A DNA stretch of 64,000 nucleotides, from contig NC_052505.1 in the NCBI RefSeq assembly GCF_014356525.2, forward strand, positions 8,930,171 to 8,994,170, written 5' to 3'. How positions within the stretch are numbered: position 1 is the first letter of the stretch; each line of letters starts with the position of its first letter. The translations under genes and the position numbers were made by a program. The DNA comes from Nilaparvata lugens (lineage: Eukaryota; Arthropoda; Insecta; Hemiptera; Delphacidae). The notes under the pieces were generated by a model that did not search any database, was not told where the DNA came from, and saw only the letters and a list, made by a program, of their open reading frames with translations. Of this stretch, positions 42,964 through 54,881 are shown in pieces.

Positions 42964-43258
42964 CTTATTATTCTTCTTCTTCTTCTTCTTTGTCTGTGCC
43001 TTATCCCATTTAAATGGGGTCGGCATTCCTTTCTCTTGGTCTGCCTCTCCACAAAGCCCTATCCAATGCTTCCTCTCTCCTCCAACCACTCTCCCGCAAG
43101 TCAGCCGCTATTCTATCTCCCCACCTCATCCTTGGTCTACCACGTCCTCTCACACCATCTAAAACCAAATCCTGCACCCTTCGTCCAACATAATCCTCCT
43201 CCCGTCGCTGCACATGCCCAAACCACCTCATCCTTGTCACCTGCATTTTTTATTGCAT
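42964..43258 (-). mobile_element. 5'-truncated LINE fragment with GAA tail and 16-bp TSD
   Basis: Exact 16-bp direct repeat ATTGCAATAGCTTATT at 42948-42963 and 43259-43274. The minus strand encodes [33 protein letters not shown] and WRRE repeats, the LINE C-terminus. Its 3' tail appears on the + strand as TTCTTCTTCTTCTT at about 42970-42990. Confidence 0.88.
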
Positions 43259-43274
43259 ATTGCAATAGCTTATT

Positions 43275-44340
43275 ACTCATATTAAAATACTCCTACAACT
43301 GTTGCAATTCACGATTGTAGTAGAACTCGAATGGAACACAATATAAAATATCATAGATACTCAAAACGCAATTATTGAAGTAAAAGTGTTCTCATATGAG
43401 ACGGCCTACTGTATTCATTCATTTCCGTATCCGGGCAATATCAAACATATTTCAAATAAAATTTTCCAAAAATTAGCTGCCAAAATTGAGCATTGTCATC
43501 ACATAATAATAGGTTCTCCTTGGTACAGTACTGTATTGATTCCCTGTTCCTCAAGTTATCGTATTATATGAAGACTTAAGCTTGCACTAATAGGCCTACT
43601 ATTTGTTCTAATACTTTAAACCCCAATAATCTCCAAAATAATAGGTCCTCCTCAGTAAAGTACTGTATTGATCTCCTGATCCTCAAGTTATCATATGAGG
43701 ACTTCAGCTTGTTGCACTCAGGCCCCGAGTTTAGGTGACTGGCGCCCTGGGAAAATGGTCTACTAGCGCCCCCTTCATAACTATAAGAAATGTGGAAGCA
43801 AATAATCTATGCTTCTCATGTTCTATAAAATAAATAACAAGAAACATGTCTTTCAAAGTTCATTCACAAAACTGTAGACATTTCTACTTGATTCACAACT
43901 CCAGCAAAGATTGCAATTTCAAATTATTCTTTTAAGATCCTACTTTGTACAAAGAATAAATTATAAATTACTTCTAGCCTGATACAGAGGCTAGAAATAA
44001 TTCGGCTTTGAAATAACAAAGCGTTATAGCCTTCAATTTGGCAAATTCTTCAACATGATCATGAGTTGTATAGTTGTATTTGCTTCGTGCATAATATTCA
44101 TTTAATAAATACTTTGTGTACGGTATAAACTTTGTGTTTGATTAATAACGAACCAACAAACATAACATGGCTATCTTATGGTGGTCAGGAGAGGGTGACT
44201 GAAATAACTTAATTTATTCAAAGTGCGGTAATATTAAGTGCAATATTTGACTATAATTTGGTATTTTAATCATTCTAAATTCAAAATTTCTAGCTCATAT
44301 ATATTTTTGGACAGAAATTGAACTTTAAATTTTTTCAATA
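43275..44340. other. Intergenic, AT-rich
   Basis: Contains a loose direct repeat (ATAATAGGTTCTCCTTGGTA at 43507 versus ATAATAGGTCCTCCTCAGTA at 43639, each followed by a GATTCCCTG/GATCTCCTG and CCTCAAGTTATC stretch). No gene seen. Confidence 0.5.
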
Positions 44341-44342
44341 AG

Positions 44343-44483
44343 AACATAACCTATTTTTTGGACATTTTATTATTTATCAAAATTTGGGAACAGAACAGTT
44401 TTGGGCTATGCCTGTTGTTCTGTCCCGATCATATTTATATGATTTGTAATTCTATCAACAAATAAATAAATAAATAAATAAAT
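44343..44483 (+). repeat. Interspersed repeat with (AAAT)n tail, copy 1
   Basis: Shares with 53138-53275: CATAACCTATTTTTTGGACA, ATCAAAATTTGGGAA, GCCTGTTGTTC and a terminal (AATA)n run. Probably a LINE/SINE 3' end. Confidence 0.8.
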
Positions 44484-44985
44484 TTGTGTCAGATATTTAT
44501 CAACTCGTTTGTAATTTTCTTTGTGTCTTTGATCTTTTTTTAATAACCTACCTGCGCACTGGTTTTAAACCTATGCAGGTATCATTTTCCCTCAAATATT
44601 AGGTACCCGTAATTATTTATAATGAACATTATATTTATTCTAGCAGTAGGCCTAATGCTACTTTCTTATTAATAAACTATAAATATATAGCTACATTTAG
44701 CATCAACTTGCTAATGCAATAAGTAAGTTCCCTTATTGTTTTTCGTTTTCTTTGTTTGTAATGTTTTTTGGAAAATAAAGTTCAAAGTTCAATATCTCAA
44801 AGTTCAATATTTTTTAGTAGTTAATTGCTTTCTCTAATTTACTGTTATTGTCTCTTATTTTGCGCCCCCAAAAATTTGGCAAATATTCAGTCTGCCCATT
44901 TATAGCCAGGGGCCTGGTTGCACTAATACTTGCACTCATACTCTGATACTTGCACTACATTTTCCACGTATTCCTCTCAAATGCA

Positions 44986-45209
44986 TATAGTGTGGTCCAC
45001 GTTATAATGGCAGTGAATAAAGATAGAAGAATAGCGATGCCGATTCTCTGCATCAACTAATTATATTTCTACACTGTCAAAAACATAATTGTCATCGTTG
45101 TGGACCTAGAAAAGGATAGTACCAGCGTACCTATTTGTCGAATGATAGACAAAGATAGCAAAACCAAAGTAGATCAAATACTGTCATTATAACGTGGATC
45201 TTACTATAG
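44986..45209. repeat. TIR MITE, copy 1 (TATAGTG.GGTCCACGTTATAATGGCAG family)
   Basis: Left end ATAGTGTGGTCCACGTTATA; the right end is the inverse of ACTATAGTAAGATCCACGTTATAATGACAG. About 224 bp; no ORF. A relative lies at 53334-53754. Confidence 0.8.
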
Positions 45210-45359
45210 TAATCAGTTCCTCTACCCCCTGAAAAGTTGAACCTCTCAGGCCCTGCTTGGACTATTGCAAAACAATCAATAGATGTTGATAGTATATTCT
45301 CTGACTATACCGTAGACTTGAAGAAAGTGTTGTGGTCTAGAGTAACGAGTTGATGGAGG

Positions 45360-45730
45360 CCGTCTACGTGACGATGATCGGGGATGCTGGGTGGTCAGGA
45401 GACGCTTTTCCTAGTTGAGAGGGTGAAAGTTGGATGGGTGGTAGTTGGGGGTGGCAACAGTTGCTGGGTGGGGGAGGTTCGGCGCCGGGCTCCAGACTCC
45501 AGCCAGCCTGAGCGGCAGTCGATACGCAGCCAGCCGACGATAAGGGCTGCACCTGCCGCTCTCAACAGACGAGCTGCACTATTCGACAGCGACGCACTGC
45601 ACTGCAGCTGTCATGGGCTGTTGGCCTTAGCCAGCCACCCTATCAGCCCAACAGCACACGGTCAGTCAGTCTTTCTTCTCATAAATCACCAAACACTTTT
45701 CTACCTCTTTGACGACCTCATTAGCGCCAC
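45360..45730 (+). promoter_or_regulatory. GC-rich patch, candidate promoter/5' exon
   Basis: About 370 bases are much richer in G+C and CpG (CGGCGCCGGGCTCC, GCCGACGATAAGG, CGACAGCGACGC) than the flanks. It ends with an initiator-like GGTCAGTCAGTCTTTCTTC. A long + frame (45384-45818) runs through it but resembles no family I know. It may be the 5' non-coding exon and promoter of the gene whose coding exon is at 52897. This is inference from base composition. Confidence 0.35.
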
Positions 45731-45839
45731 GCTGCCTCATCAATGTTTATGTCCGGAATCTGCTGCCGTCTTGGTCATAAAAGAGGAAAATCACATTGTT
45801 CAAGAAATAATCCTCTGAAAGTTTGAATGAGAAAAATAA

Positions 45840-46880
45840 TAAGTTCTGCTTGAACCTATCAAATGCCATAGTCCTCTTCGAGCTTAAATGAGGAGAATGG
45901 TAATAAAAATGTCCTAATAATACTCTAAGAGCTTTTATAAGAGTTTCTTTCCTATTGAGTACCATAGTGCTCTTGGAGCTTGAGTGGGCAAGATAATATA
46001 TTATGTTCTAAAAATAATATGTTTTGCTTGAACCTATTAAAGCCATAGTCCTCTTGGAGCTTGAATGAGGAGAATGGTAATAAAAATATTCTAATATTAC
46101 TCTAAGAGCTTTTATAAGAGTTTCTTTCCTATTGAGTACCATAGTGCTCTTGGAGCTTGAGTGGGGAAGATAATTATAATTATGTTCTAAAAATGATATG
46201 TTTTGCTCGAACCTATTAAATGCCATAGTCCTCTTGGAGCTTGAATGAGGAGAATGGTGATAAAAATATCCTAATAATACTTTGAGAGCTTTTATGAAAG
46301 ATTCTTTCCTATTGAGTACCATAGTGCTCTTAGAGCTTGACTGGGAATGATAATATATTATGTTCTGAAAAATATTCTGGAAGCTTGAATGAGAAAAAAA
46401 TATGTTCTGCTTTATCTTTTTGAATATACTAGTCTTGTACGAGCTAATAAAAAAATATAATAGATGTTCCAAAAAATATCCTCTGAAATCTTGGATGATA
46501 AGAATAATAGGTTTCGCTTTTTTTATTGAATGACAAATAGTCCTCTTCAAGCTAGAATAATGAAAATAATATAATAAGTTCTGAAAAATCTTTTGAAAGC
46601 TTGAATGAGATAAATAATATGTTCTGCTGTATCCTATTGAGTACCACAGTTCTCTTGAAGCTGAAATGAGGAAAATGATGTGCTGCAAATCATGTGAAAG
46701 CTTCAATGATGAAAATAATAACTATGTTCTGCTTTCTTCTATTGAATACCATAGTACTCTTAAATTGGGAAATTGACAATGTCCTAAAAATCCTATGAAC
46801 TCTTGAATGGGAAAATAATAGGTTATGTTCTGCATTATCCTATCAAATATCTCTTGAAATTGGTCTCCATTTGAATTTGA
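45840..46880. repeat. Higher-order tandem array, ~178-bp unit
   Basis: The units starting AACCTAT(C/T)AAATGCCATAGTC lie at about 45853, 46031 and 46210. Each holds two related sub-units: ...CCATAGTCCTCTTGGAGCTT..., then ...CCATAGTGCTCTTGGAGCTT.... Copies become more divergent and shorter toward 46880. The 232-codon minus-strand frame over it is repeat translation, not a gene. Confidence 0.85.
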
Positions 46881-48940
46881 TTTTCTGATTGAAAGGTAAC
46901 TCCTCTTCATGATTAATGAATAAATAATACGGAAAATAGCTCTTATTACAGTCAGGTAACTGGATATTCTGTGTAACTAAAATCAGTAATTAATGGAGAT
47001 TCAATAACTGTAATTCATTATTAAGTTTCACACATTGGTTGAATGTAACCTGAATTTCCAAATTAATGGATGACATGATAAACACCGAGCAAGTGATTAT
47101 TATGAGGATGAGTCGATAGCCTACTCGTTTCACAATAATGGAGCAAATCTATTGACGCATTACAGAAGTGGAGTGCGTTTTTGAAGTGTAGAACGTTTTG
47201 TTCAAAGAGCTTTCCAGTAAGAATAAGGAGCCCTCCAAATTGCTAAACATGTATTTATATATTCAGCCTTCAAATATTAACCTTTTTCTATGTAATGCTT
47301 CATCAAGCTCGATTGGAGAGATGACAATGATTTGAAATCCATGATCAGTAGAATTAGATAAAAAAAATAATATTTGAAAAGACTATCTTGAAAATACTGA
47401 AATGACTTTTCGAGAGGTTACGATGTTTCAGTCGCTAGTAAAATGCATGTATATCGTTTTCCTTACATTTCTTTCCAAATAAATATTTTCAATAATCAAG
47501 GACTGGGATTGTTAGTAACAAGCGAATAATTATTGATGAAAGGGCTACTGTAATAATTATGTTATTATGTATGTAGACGAAAACTGGCTCAAATGATGAA
47601 CTAAACTTCTGTGCCTGTAATATAATACAGTTTTAAATACCTTAATCATTCTTATCAAGGCAGCGTTTCTTCTTCTGGATTTTCTCTCCCAACTTAAACT
47701 AATCGAATGTGGGGAAATAATCCGAAATAGTAAAAAATTTCACTTTTGAAACAACACACTACTTACATGCTTATGCAAGCCCGGACGCTTCTCGAGATGA
47801 TTAACCTCATCTTCAGTGTACCTTCTGCTACTAAATTTGTGTTTTGTTGGGGTTGAAGAATTTTGGATAGATGGAAAAGTGGGAGAGCAGTTAGGTAGCT
47901 ACTTGAGTGGGGTAGGCTAGTAGTGGGGATAAGTTGCAGTTTTGGGGGGTGTACCTACAGTAGTTATTTTCTACAATACTGTCTGACAGGGAATGGAATG
48001 ATGAGAAAGTTGGGCTGTGCTATTTTGGACTCGAATAATTCAAATTACTATCTCATGAGATTGCGTACATGTCCTCCTTCAGCTATATAAATTATTTTGT
48101 TCTAAAAGTTGTTCTGCATATTGCGATTGGGTATGTGGGTGGATTCTGTGGGCAAGTATATTCTTTAAATGCTGTAGGATGTTTTCCTGAATCTAAAATG
48201 AATTATTCATAATGAGTCATGAATCTTCAAGTTTTTAGTTTTTACTCGACAGACTCCGCGGACGCATCAAATAGATAGCACCCATTCTGACCCCCCTCAT
48301 TGAGAACAACCAACATTCTCGGAGACTACTTATATAATACTGGCATTAGGATTCAACAACACTTCCATAAACAATTGATCCACTATCCACCCTACAATAT
48401 CTACGGAAAATCTTGTCCACATAAAATCAGATGCATCTTCTGCTAATACAAGAATGGATCTGGGAATACCATGAATATTCATGAGGCTCATTGTGAATAA
48501 AATTCCAACTTCAATCCTTAAAAAACATCAATTATTGATATCAGAATTCAGAATACTTATGTTTTCTGTTTGGATGCAAATTGCCTTTACTATCATTATT
48601 ATATGGTACCGTATTATATATTATCCAATCTGATAATATATCCCATCTTAGATGGTCCTGAGAGTGATTTAATGGAATTAGATAATACCATCTTTAAAGG
48701 TGCAGCTTTTCAGAAATGAAACCTAATCAACAAGCTTGCGTGCAATCCTGTGGAAAACTACAACCTGTGAGCTCAATGAGAAATTTCCTTTTGAGAAGAT
48801 AGAGCTGGTTAATTTCCATGAAGCTGCTTGAAACAATTAATTAATCATCGAATTGTCATTCAAATTGCGTGGAAGATTCACAATTAATTAGTGGTCTCTC
48901 TTCTTCATAATCACTCACCCCACTCCGATTGTGGATGATT
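46881..48940. other. Intergenic / possible intron of second gene, AT-rich
   Basis: No coding signal, RNA gene or clear repeat was recognised. A G-rich strip GTTTTGGGGGGTGTACC is at about 47939. Confidence 0.45.
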
Positions 48941-48945
48941 ATAAC

Positions 48946-49257
48946 GACTATTCCTCCTCCTCTCCTCCTCCTCCTCCTCTCCTCCTCCTCCTCATCATCA
49001 TCCTCCTCCTCCTACTACTACTCCTCCTTCTTCTTCTTCTTCTCTTCTCTTCTTCTTCTTCTTCTTCTTCTTCTTCTTCTTCTTCTTCTTCTTCTTCTTC
49101 TTCTTCTTCTTCTTCTTCTTCTTCTTCTTCTTCTTCTTCTTCTTCTTCTTCTTCTTCTTCTTCTTTCTTCTTCTTCTTCTTCTTCTTCTTCTTCTTCTTC
49201 TTCTTCTCTTCTCTTCTTCTTCTTCTCTTCCTTCTTCTTTTCCTTCTTCTTCTTATA
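48946..49257. repeat. (CTC)n/(CTT)n microsatellite
   Basis: About 310 bases of CTC then almost pure TTC triplets. Long Ser/Leu/Phe homopolymer frames over it are artefacts. On the minus strand it reads (GAA)n, the tail type of the LINE fragments at 1201 and 42964. Confidence 0.97.
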
Positions 49258-50085
49258 TGAAGCTAGCCGTCAGGCTTGCTTCGCTCGTCATATCAGTCTA
49301 GCCAGGGGACTCCGCCCCCTGGACCCCCGACTGGATCGTCCAAAAATGAGATCAGCGGACTCGCTTCGCTCGCCTGAATTTTTCATTTGAGCATGCTTCA
49401 TTTCATCAGAAAGTCAAAGTACTGAGAAAACGCAGAAAAGCTAAGAAAAACGTTGGAAAAACGCTGATTTTGGGCGTATCTTCGATGAAATATTAAAGTC
49501 ACCTCATCACTAAATTTTTAGACCCTAGCTGAATCTCTGTACCAAATTTGAACATTTTCTGTCTATTACTTGATAAAAGAACTGAGAAAACGCTGGAAAA
49601 CGCAGATTTTGGGCGTATCTTTGGCGTTATTTCAAATTCCTTCTAACACAACATTATTACACCCTAGCTTAGCTTCTGTACTGAATTTGAACAATTTCTG
49701 TTCATTTGTTCTCGATAAATCTGAGAAAAAGCAAAAGGAAACGCTGGAAAATCGCTAATTTTGGGCGTATCTTTGTCTTTATTGCAAATACCTTCTAACA
49801 CAACATTATTACACCCTAGCTGAGCTTCTGTACTAAATTTGAACATTTCCTGTTCATTTGTTCTCGATAAAGCTGAGAAAACGCTGGAAAAACGTAGATT
49901 TTGGGCGAATCTTTGGAAATTTTCCCAAATCCGTTCTTAGTGCGCCTCTAAAGGGCCAACTGAACATACCTACTAACTTCGAACGTTTTTGGTCCGGTAG
50001 ATTTATTGTTCTGCGAGTGAGTGAGTGAGTCAGTCAGTCAGTCAGTGAGTGAGTGCCATTTCGCTTTTATATAATAGATATAGAT
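49258..50085. repeat. Interspersed repeat with ~140-bp internal tandem units
   Basis: Starts with GC-rich, partly palindromic sequence (AGGGGACTCCGCCCCCTGG, GACTCGCTTCGCTCGCC). Then GAGAAAACGCTGGAAAA(C)GC with TTTTGGGCGTATCTTTG recurs four times (about 49430, 49580, 49730, 49870), alternating with CACCCTAGCTGAGCTTCTGT and TTTGAACATTTTCTG. It ends with a GTGAGTGAGTCAGTCAGTCA run and TATATAATAGATATAGATAT. No ORF of note. Confidence 0.75.
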
Positions 50086-51079
50086 ATAGATTGGAATGGC
50101 AAATAGATCATTGATTGCAAAAATTCAAATACAGATTCCATCATAATTTGGTTGGGTGAATTCACCTGATGAAAGATGGAGTAATAATGGAGAGAGGACA
50201 ATACGAGCAATTTGGAATCTTTATGAGCAAACTCAATTAATTAGATTACACTTCAAATTCATGTAAAGAGGTGTGACCTGCATATTATATAGGAATTTGA
50301 ACATTACGTTGGAACTTGCAAATTATATAGGAATTTGGGAATTTCGCTGGTTAGGAAGGAATCATGATGTTGAAACCTCCTATCATTTTTATAGTAAAAG
50401 TACAGAATCAAACCATCATTTTCAGAATTTCGTCACTTTTTTCCCCAAAACGTGTCCCTCAACTAGTCCCCCGCCTTTTGAGGGGGAACTAGCAAGTCGC
50501 GGTAAGTATCGAAGCCACTGAATAGCTGTGCAATGACAAAAACATTCGGAGTCATCGTAATAGATATAGAAGGTAGATAGCAAGCTGGAATCTACATTCG
50601 ACCTGACCGTTCTGTTCATTCCCTTAGCCCCTTTTTCAACTGGCATTGGGATATTTTTCATGCCAAATACATCTTAGAAGTCAGTGCCTTATACAAATAG
50701 AACTGAAATACTAGGTCCTTGATTTTCCAGCTTATGACATTGTGCTTATCATCAAACTATAATGAACTTTGGACCGTGCCCTTGATCCTTTTGCTATGAG
50801 GATTCTCGATAGACTCTCACCTCTATTAGATAGTGTGATCTTATAAGAGCCACGCCTTATTAGATGCCACGACCTTTTAGAACAACAGTTTAATGTGAAT
50901 CACTGGATGAACCCGTCCAAGTTTTTATCGTCAGGCGTAATTTGTGAACTATCTTCGCATCACCTTTGACATTTAGACCGATATAATAACCAGGGATGTT
51001 CTCACATCCGTTCTTCATAAATTTTCAGTTTATCAGATTGAGCTGTTGCTCAATTACAGCAGGAAAATAATCTATTCTA
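50086..51079. other. Non-coding, AT-rich
   Basis: Near 50460 a C-rich stretch (CTCAACTAGTCCCCCGCC) stands out; no gene is supported. Confidence 0.45.
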
Positions 51080-51300
51080 TAATATAATAAAGAAAAGAAT
51101 TGGCTTATACAAGTACGGGATAGGAAAATCCCGAATGATGCAACATCGTCTGAACTACTGGACTGATTAACTTAAAATTTTGCATATAGATTCATAATTT
51201 ACCGAGGATGGTTATAGGCCTATTCTTAATTCTTCAAGATTTCAGTGGGTCAAGTTTCTTTTTAGACCCTTGCGGAGCACGAGTTACCTGCTAGTAATCA
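51080..51300 (+). repeat. Interspersed repeat end (GGATGGTTATAGGCC type)
   Basis: Carries AAGAAAAGAATTGGCTTATA, TCTGAACTACTGGACTGATT, AATTTTGCATATAGATTC, ACCGAGGATGGTTATAGGCC and a terminal TTGCGGAGCACGAGTTACCT. From memory this is a common interspersed repeat in hemipteran genomes; no coding capacity. Confidence 0.5.
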
Positions 51301-52278
51301 GATAAAGGAAGTTCAGGAATGAAATCTTATTGATATTTCTCTGTTATTGGTTGGAGCTGGCTCAATACAGCGCTAATTAGTCATGTATATAGTAATCGGA
51401 GAAAGAAAACCCATAAATAAAATCTTATTCATCTTTCTCACTCACTATTAGAAACTGGTTCAATAGTTGATTTTGAAGGTTTCAAATTGAATTTCAGAAG
51501 CTTTGAAGGTTTCATAAAGTTAATGATTTATATAGGTACGCGTAATTTTGCATAATTCAACTATTCAGTTTGATGGCTCCAGCTAGGGCCAGGTCTACTT
51601 ATATTTTTATTAGGACTGCTTTCCGAGCTCGGGATTCAGGTGAGTTCTAGACTTTAAACAGCTGAGAAGAATTAGCTTTCCAAAACGGGGTGTAGTCGCA
51701 GTAAATAGTTGCAACAAAATAAATCTTTATTTTCACATTTCTATAATAAATTGGAAACGTATTTCCTTGACGAAATGAAACATTCCTAAATAATTTGAAC
51801 TTCACACTATTTTCTCTCTATTTCATATTGTGTTCAATTTTCTAGTTTTTCGAAATTTATTTAAACTTGGACTATGACTACGCCCCGTTTAGGAAAGCCA
51901 ATTTTCTGACTCCAGCTGTTTAAAGTCTAGAACTTAGCTAAATCCCGAGCTCGGGAACCGGCCCATTTATGCACCATATACGCAAATCTACGATTACGTG
52001 TGGGTATTGGTCGCATTTATTATACTGTGTGGTCATTCGTGGTTAAAGAAACAGATGCATCCGTTGAAACTGAGATGGTGAATTATGGACCTGAGTTGCG
52101 CCCTGAAAACCGATACTCCTTTTATTTTCTTAAGCAAATTGAATTAGTTATTTGTGCAACTAGTGCGCAAAGTGACAGTTTGCTGCACCGAAAGAAACGT
52201 TTACGCCCGAGCCGTAGGCGAGGGCGGAATGGTTTCTTGAGTGCAGCAGAGGAACTTTGCGCACGTATTTCACATTAA

Positions 52279-52686
52279 GTTTTTCCTACAGTTACCATTG
52301 AATATGAAAAGTGGGTAATTATGGGTAAAATTGCCTGAAATCCATCAAATAACTTAGTAGTGTTTGAATGGCGAGGCGGCTGTGTGGTGTGTGCTGTGGT
52401 GGCACTGTGCTGTTGCTGTCCTCGATATAATATATAATAGTAATAATTAGCGCGTTGTGCTTGGTTGCACCTCTGCTCACTATAGCAGCCACAGCAGTCA
52501 CTGTTACCAACTTCATTTTGATTTTGCTGCACTGTTGCTCCATATAACCTACTAAGTATTTTGCGTTGCCATGTTGCAAATCTGGAGTGCAGAAAAATTT
52601 TTCCCGCACTAGAGCGGAAAAGTGATTCTTTGCGTTCTGTAATCAGTGCAGCAATGGCCACTTTTCAACGTAACTGTAGGAAAAAT
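52279..52686. repeat. Inverted-repeat element
   Basis: TTTTTCCTACAGTTAC at 52279 and its inverse GTAACTGTAGGAAAAA ending at about 52686, followed inward by ATGAAAAGTGG / CCACTTTTCA. The left flank 52140-52278 has further partial symmetry (AACTAGTGCGCAAAGTGACA versus AACTTTGCGCACG). The overlapping opposite-strand frames are likely by-products. Confidence 0.65.
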
Positions 52687-52896
52687 ATATTCCTTATTAA
52701 TTGGTCTAATTTTAAATTTAGATGAGCTGCAAACGCACCTATCTAGGTTCATCAATCTCTCATTGTCATCCTTCGCACTACCCACCCTACCAACTACTTG
52801 GAAATATTCCTCATTTCAAACAAATCAACATTCAATGTACAAGAAATTTGTTCTCATCGAAAAATTGAAAAATGAATTGTTTCTCGTTTTTTCCAG

Positions 52897-53088
52897 GTTC
52901 TCGACATAAAGAGACGACTGGTTTGACCAGTGAAGATGGCGCATTTCATAATACAGCCATCTTTGAATGAGATGCAGCATCATCCACATCACCATCCGAT
53001 GCAACAGCCGCATGCTCCACCGATACCTTCACCAACCCCCCGGGCGCGACCACCCCTGCACATTGAGCTCAAATCCAACCACCATCAG
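52897..53088 (+). CDS. First coding exon of an unidentified second gene
   Basis: The acceptor is a pyrimidine tract ending TTTTTTCCAG at 52896. The exon has an in-frame TGA at 52924, then GAAGATGG with ATG at 52936. 51 codons follow: MAHFIIQPSLNEMQHHPHHH, then PMQQPHAPPIPSP, then RPPLHIELKSNHHQ, and a consensus donor CAG/GTCAGT at 53089, phase 0. GC content and codon use are higher than around it. The His/Met/Pro-rich start resembles low-complexity N-termini of insect transcription factors, but I do not recognise the protein. The upstream splice site implies a non-coding 5' exon; the following exons are probably beyond the window. Confidence 0.6.
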
Positions 53089-53137
53089 GTCAGTTTCGCC
53101 ATTTAAACCCTTCATAATGAACGTTTTACAGTGGAAA

Positions 53138-53275
53138 CATAACCTATTTTTTGGACATTTTATTAATCTATCAAAATTTGGGAATGGAATAGATTTGGGC
53201 CAAGCCTGTTGTTCCTTCCTAATCATATTTATATTATTTGTGATTCTGTCCACGAATAAATAAAAAAATAAATAA
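53138..53275 (+). repeat. Interspersed repeat with A-rich tail, copy 2
   Basis: Copy of 44343-44483, with GAATAAATAAAAAAATAAA as its tail. It starts 50 bases after the donor of the second gene's exon. Confidence 0.8.
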
Positions 53276-53333
53276 TTATTGAGTGACTGACTATACATAT
53301 TGACACTACTCGATGGTGGCAAGATCGGCCGAA

Positions 53334-53754
53334 ACTATAGTGAGGCCTATGTTTTAATGGCAGCGAAAAAAGATCTATAGTGACTATATAGTGACTCCCA
53401 CATTATAATGGAAGCGAAAAAAGATAGAGCAGCGGTGCTGATTATAAACCTGCCACTGGCTTCTATAGAAAATAACTGATACCAGTATATCTTATGTAAT
53501 ATTAACTGTTTATTCTTGTTAAAAAATCAATTATATTTTATTTGCCAAGAAAAGTTATTTTTTAATCAATTATAGAATAATTTTCATGATCGAATATATT
53601 GTTAATTGTAAATTATATTCCTACATTGTTAAAAACAAGCTGGCAACGTCACATAGCTAGAAAAGAATAGCGCTATCTGCTTTGTCGAATATTGGATCAG
53701 GATAGCAACAACAATGTTATCAAATACTGCCATTATAACGTGGACCTCACTATA
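53334..53754. repeat. TIR MITE, copy 2, apparently nested
   Basis: Ends ACTATAGTGAGGCCTATG... and, inverted, ACTGCCATTATAACGTGGACCTCACTATA. A second internal left end (ATAGTGACTCCCACATTATAATGG, about 53382) suggests one copy inserted in or duplicated within another. Same family as 44986-45209. Confidence 0.75.
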
Positions 53755-54881
53755 ATTGCGTCTAAAATAACATAAAAGAGTGAAGGCTACTAGTAATACT
53801 CTTCATAATAATTAATTGAGTGAGTAATCTATCCACGAAGATGAAATCCATAATTCTACTTGGAGTATAGATAGTAGACGGTGACACGTTTGGATATTAC
53901 CATTATCACATGGAAGATTATCCTCAATAAACTCTACTGTACAATCCTTATCTGATCATTTGTTACCGGTAGCTTTTGTTATCACTTTGTTAGATAAAAT
54001 AATTACTCTAAATATAGATGGGTGGCAATCCTATGGATGCAGCCTTTCGATGAGGAATTATACTTCTCTGAATTTCCATAGAATCATTCACTGATCATTC
54101 AGATCACCAGAGCACCGTGGGTTCATCAATCCATTATTTTCTCCTTTATTATCAAAATCCGAAACTAGAATGATTATATTATTTCATATCAATGTATAAA
54201 TGATTCTTTTCATGTTTTGATAGATTCAAGGATTTGAAAATCATTTCTCAGACAGAAGACTGTGGGCATGAAGTAGGGTTTACTCCAATCTACATGTATT
54301 ATAAATCATAACATAATTCTCAGTTCAACATCTCATCATTATTCCATTGTAATGCTTTTTCAAGAGAAGAATGTTCATGTCTCTTCAATCGAAAAGTATG
54401 AATTGGTCACTACTGAATCAAGTTTCTAATATTCAATCTGAGTGGATAATCCAATCAACTCTAGTAAAAGTTGGAATTTTTATGTCTGGTTAGAAAATCG
54501 ATTTAAATATTGAGAACTAGACAAGTTTGTGCATGATTATTCTGCTTATCGCTACTGTGGTAACATTGTTCGCATGCGCCTGTGATCTATTATTATGTTT
54601 GGAGTAGTCTAAGTAGTCTATTAGAATCACTGAAGCTATGAGCTCAATTCTCAATAATCAAGCAACATAAATGAACTGATTACCCTAATACAAGAGAAGG
54701 CTGAAGCAGAATACAGAATTAAGCACAATAGCAAATTGAACTTATTCTAGTCTGAGTTAAGGACTTTTCGGATTCTACATCATTCATCATGTCGGAAAAT
54801 GATGATAGTGGCAGAGAGATTCCATAAAAATAGTTGACCTGCAGGGAAAAGGGAAACAAGGTACTATTTCACTATTCTTAT

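Noticed and set aside
45384..45818. 144-codon + frame in the GC-rich patch
   Set aside because: Explained by low stop-codon density in GC-rich DNA; no family likeness. The patch is treated as a possible promoter instead.
46008..46706. 232-codon minus-strand frame
   Set aside because: Lies entirely in the 178-bp tandem array and repeats the same peptide words; repeat translation, not a gene.
48929..49390. Long Ser- or Leu-rich open frames
   Set aside because: They are translations of the CTC/CTT microsatellite; no start context, no conserved sequence.
52000..52661. Overlapping frames on both strands
   Set aside because: They coincide with an inverted-repeat element; no conserved domain seen.
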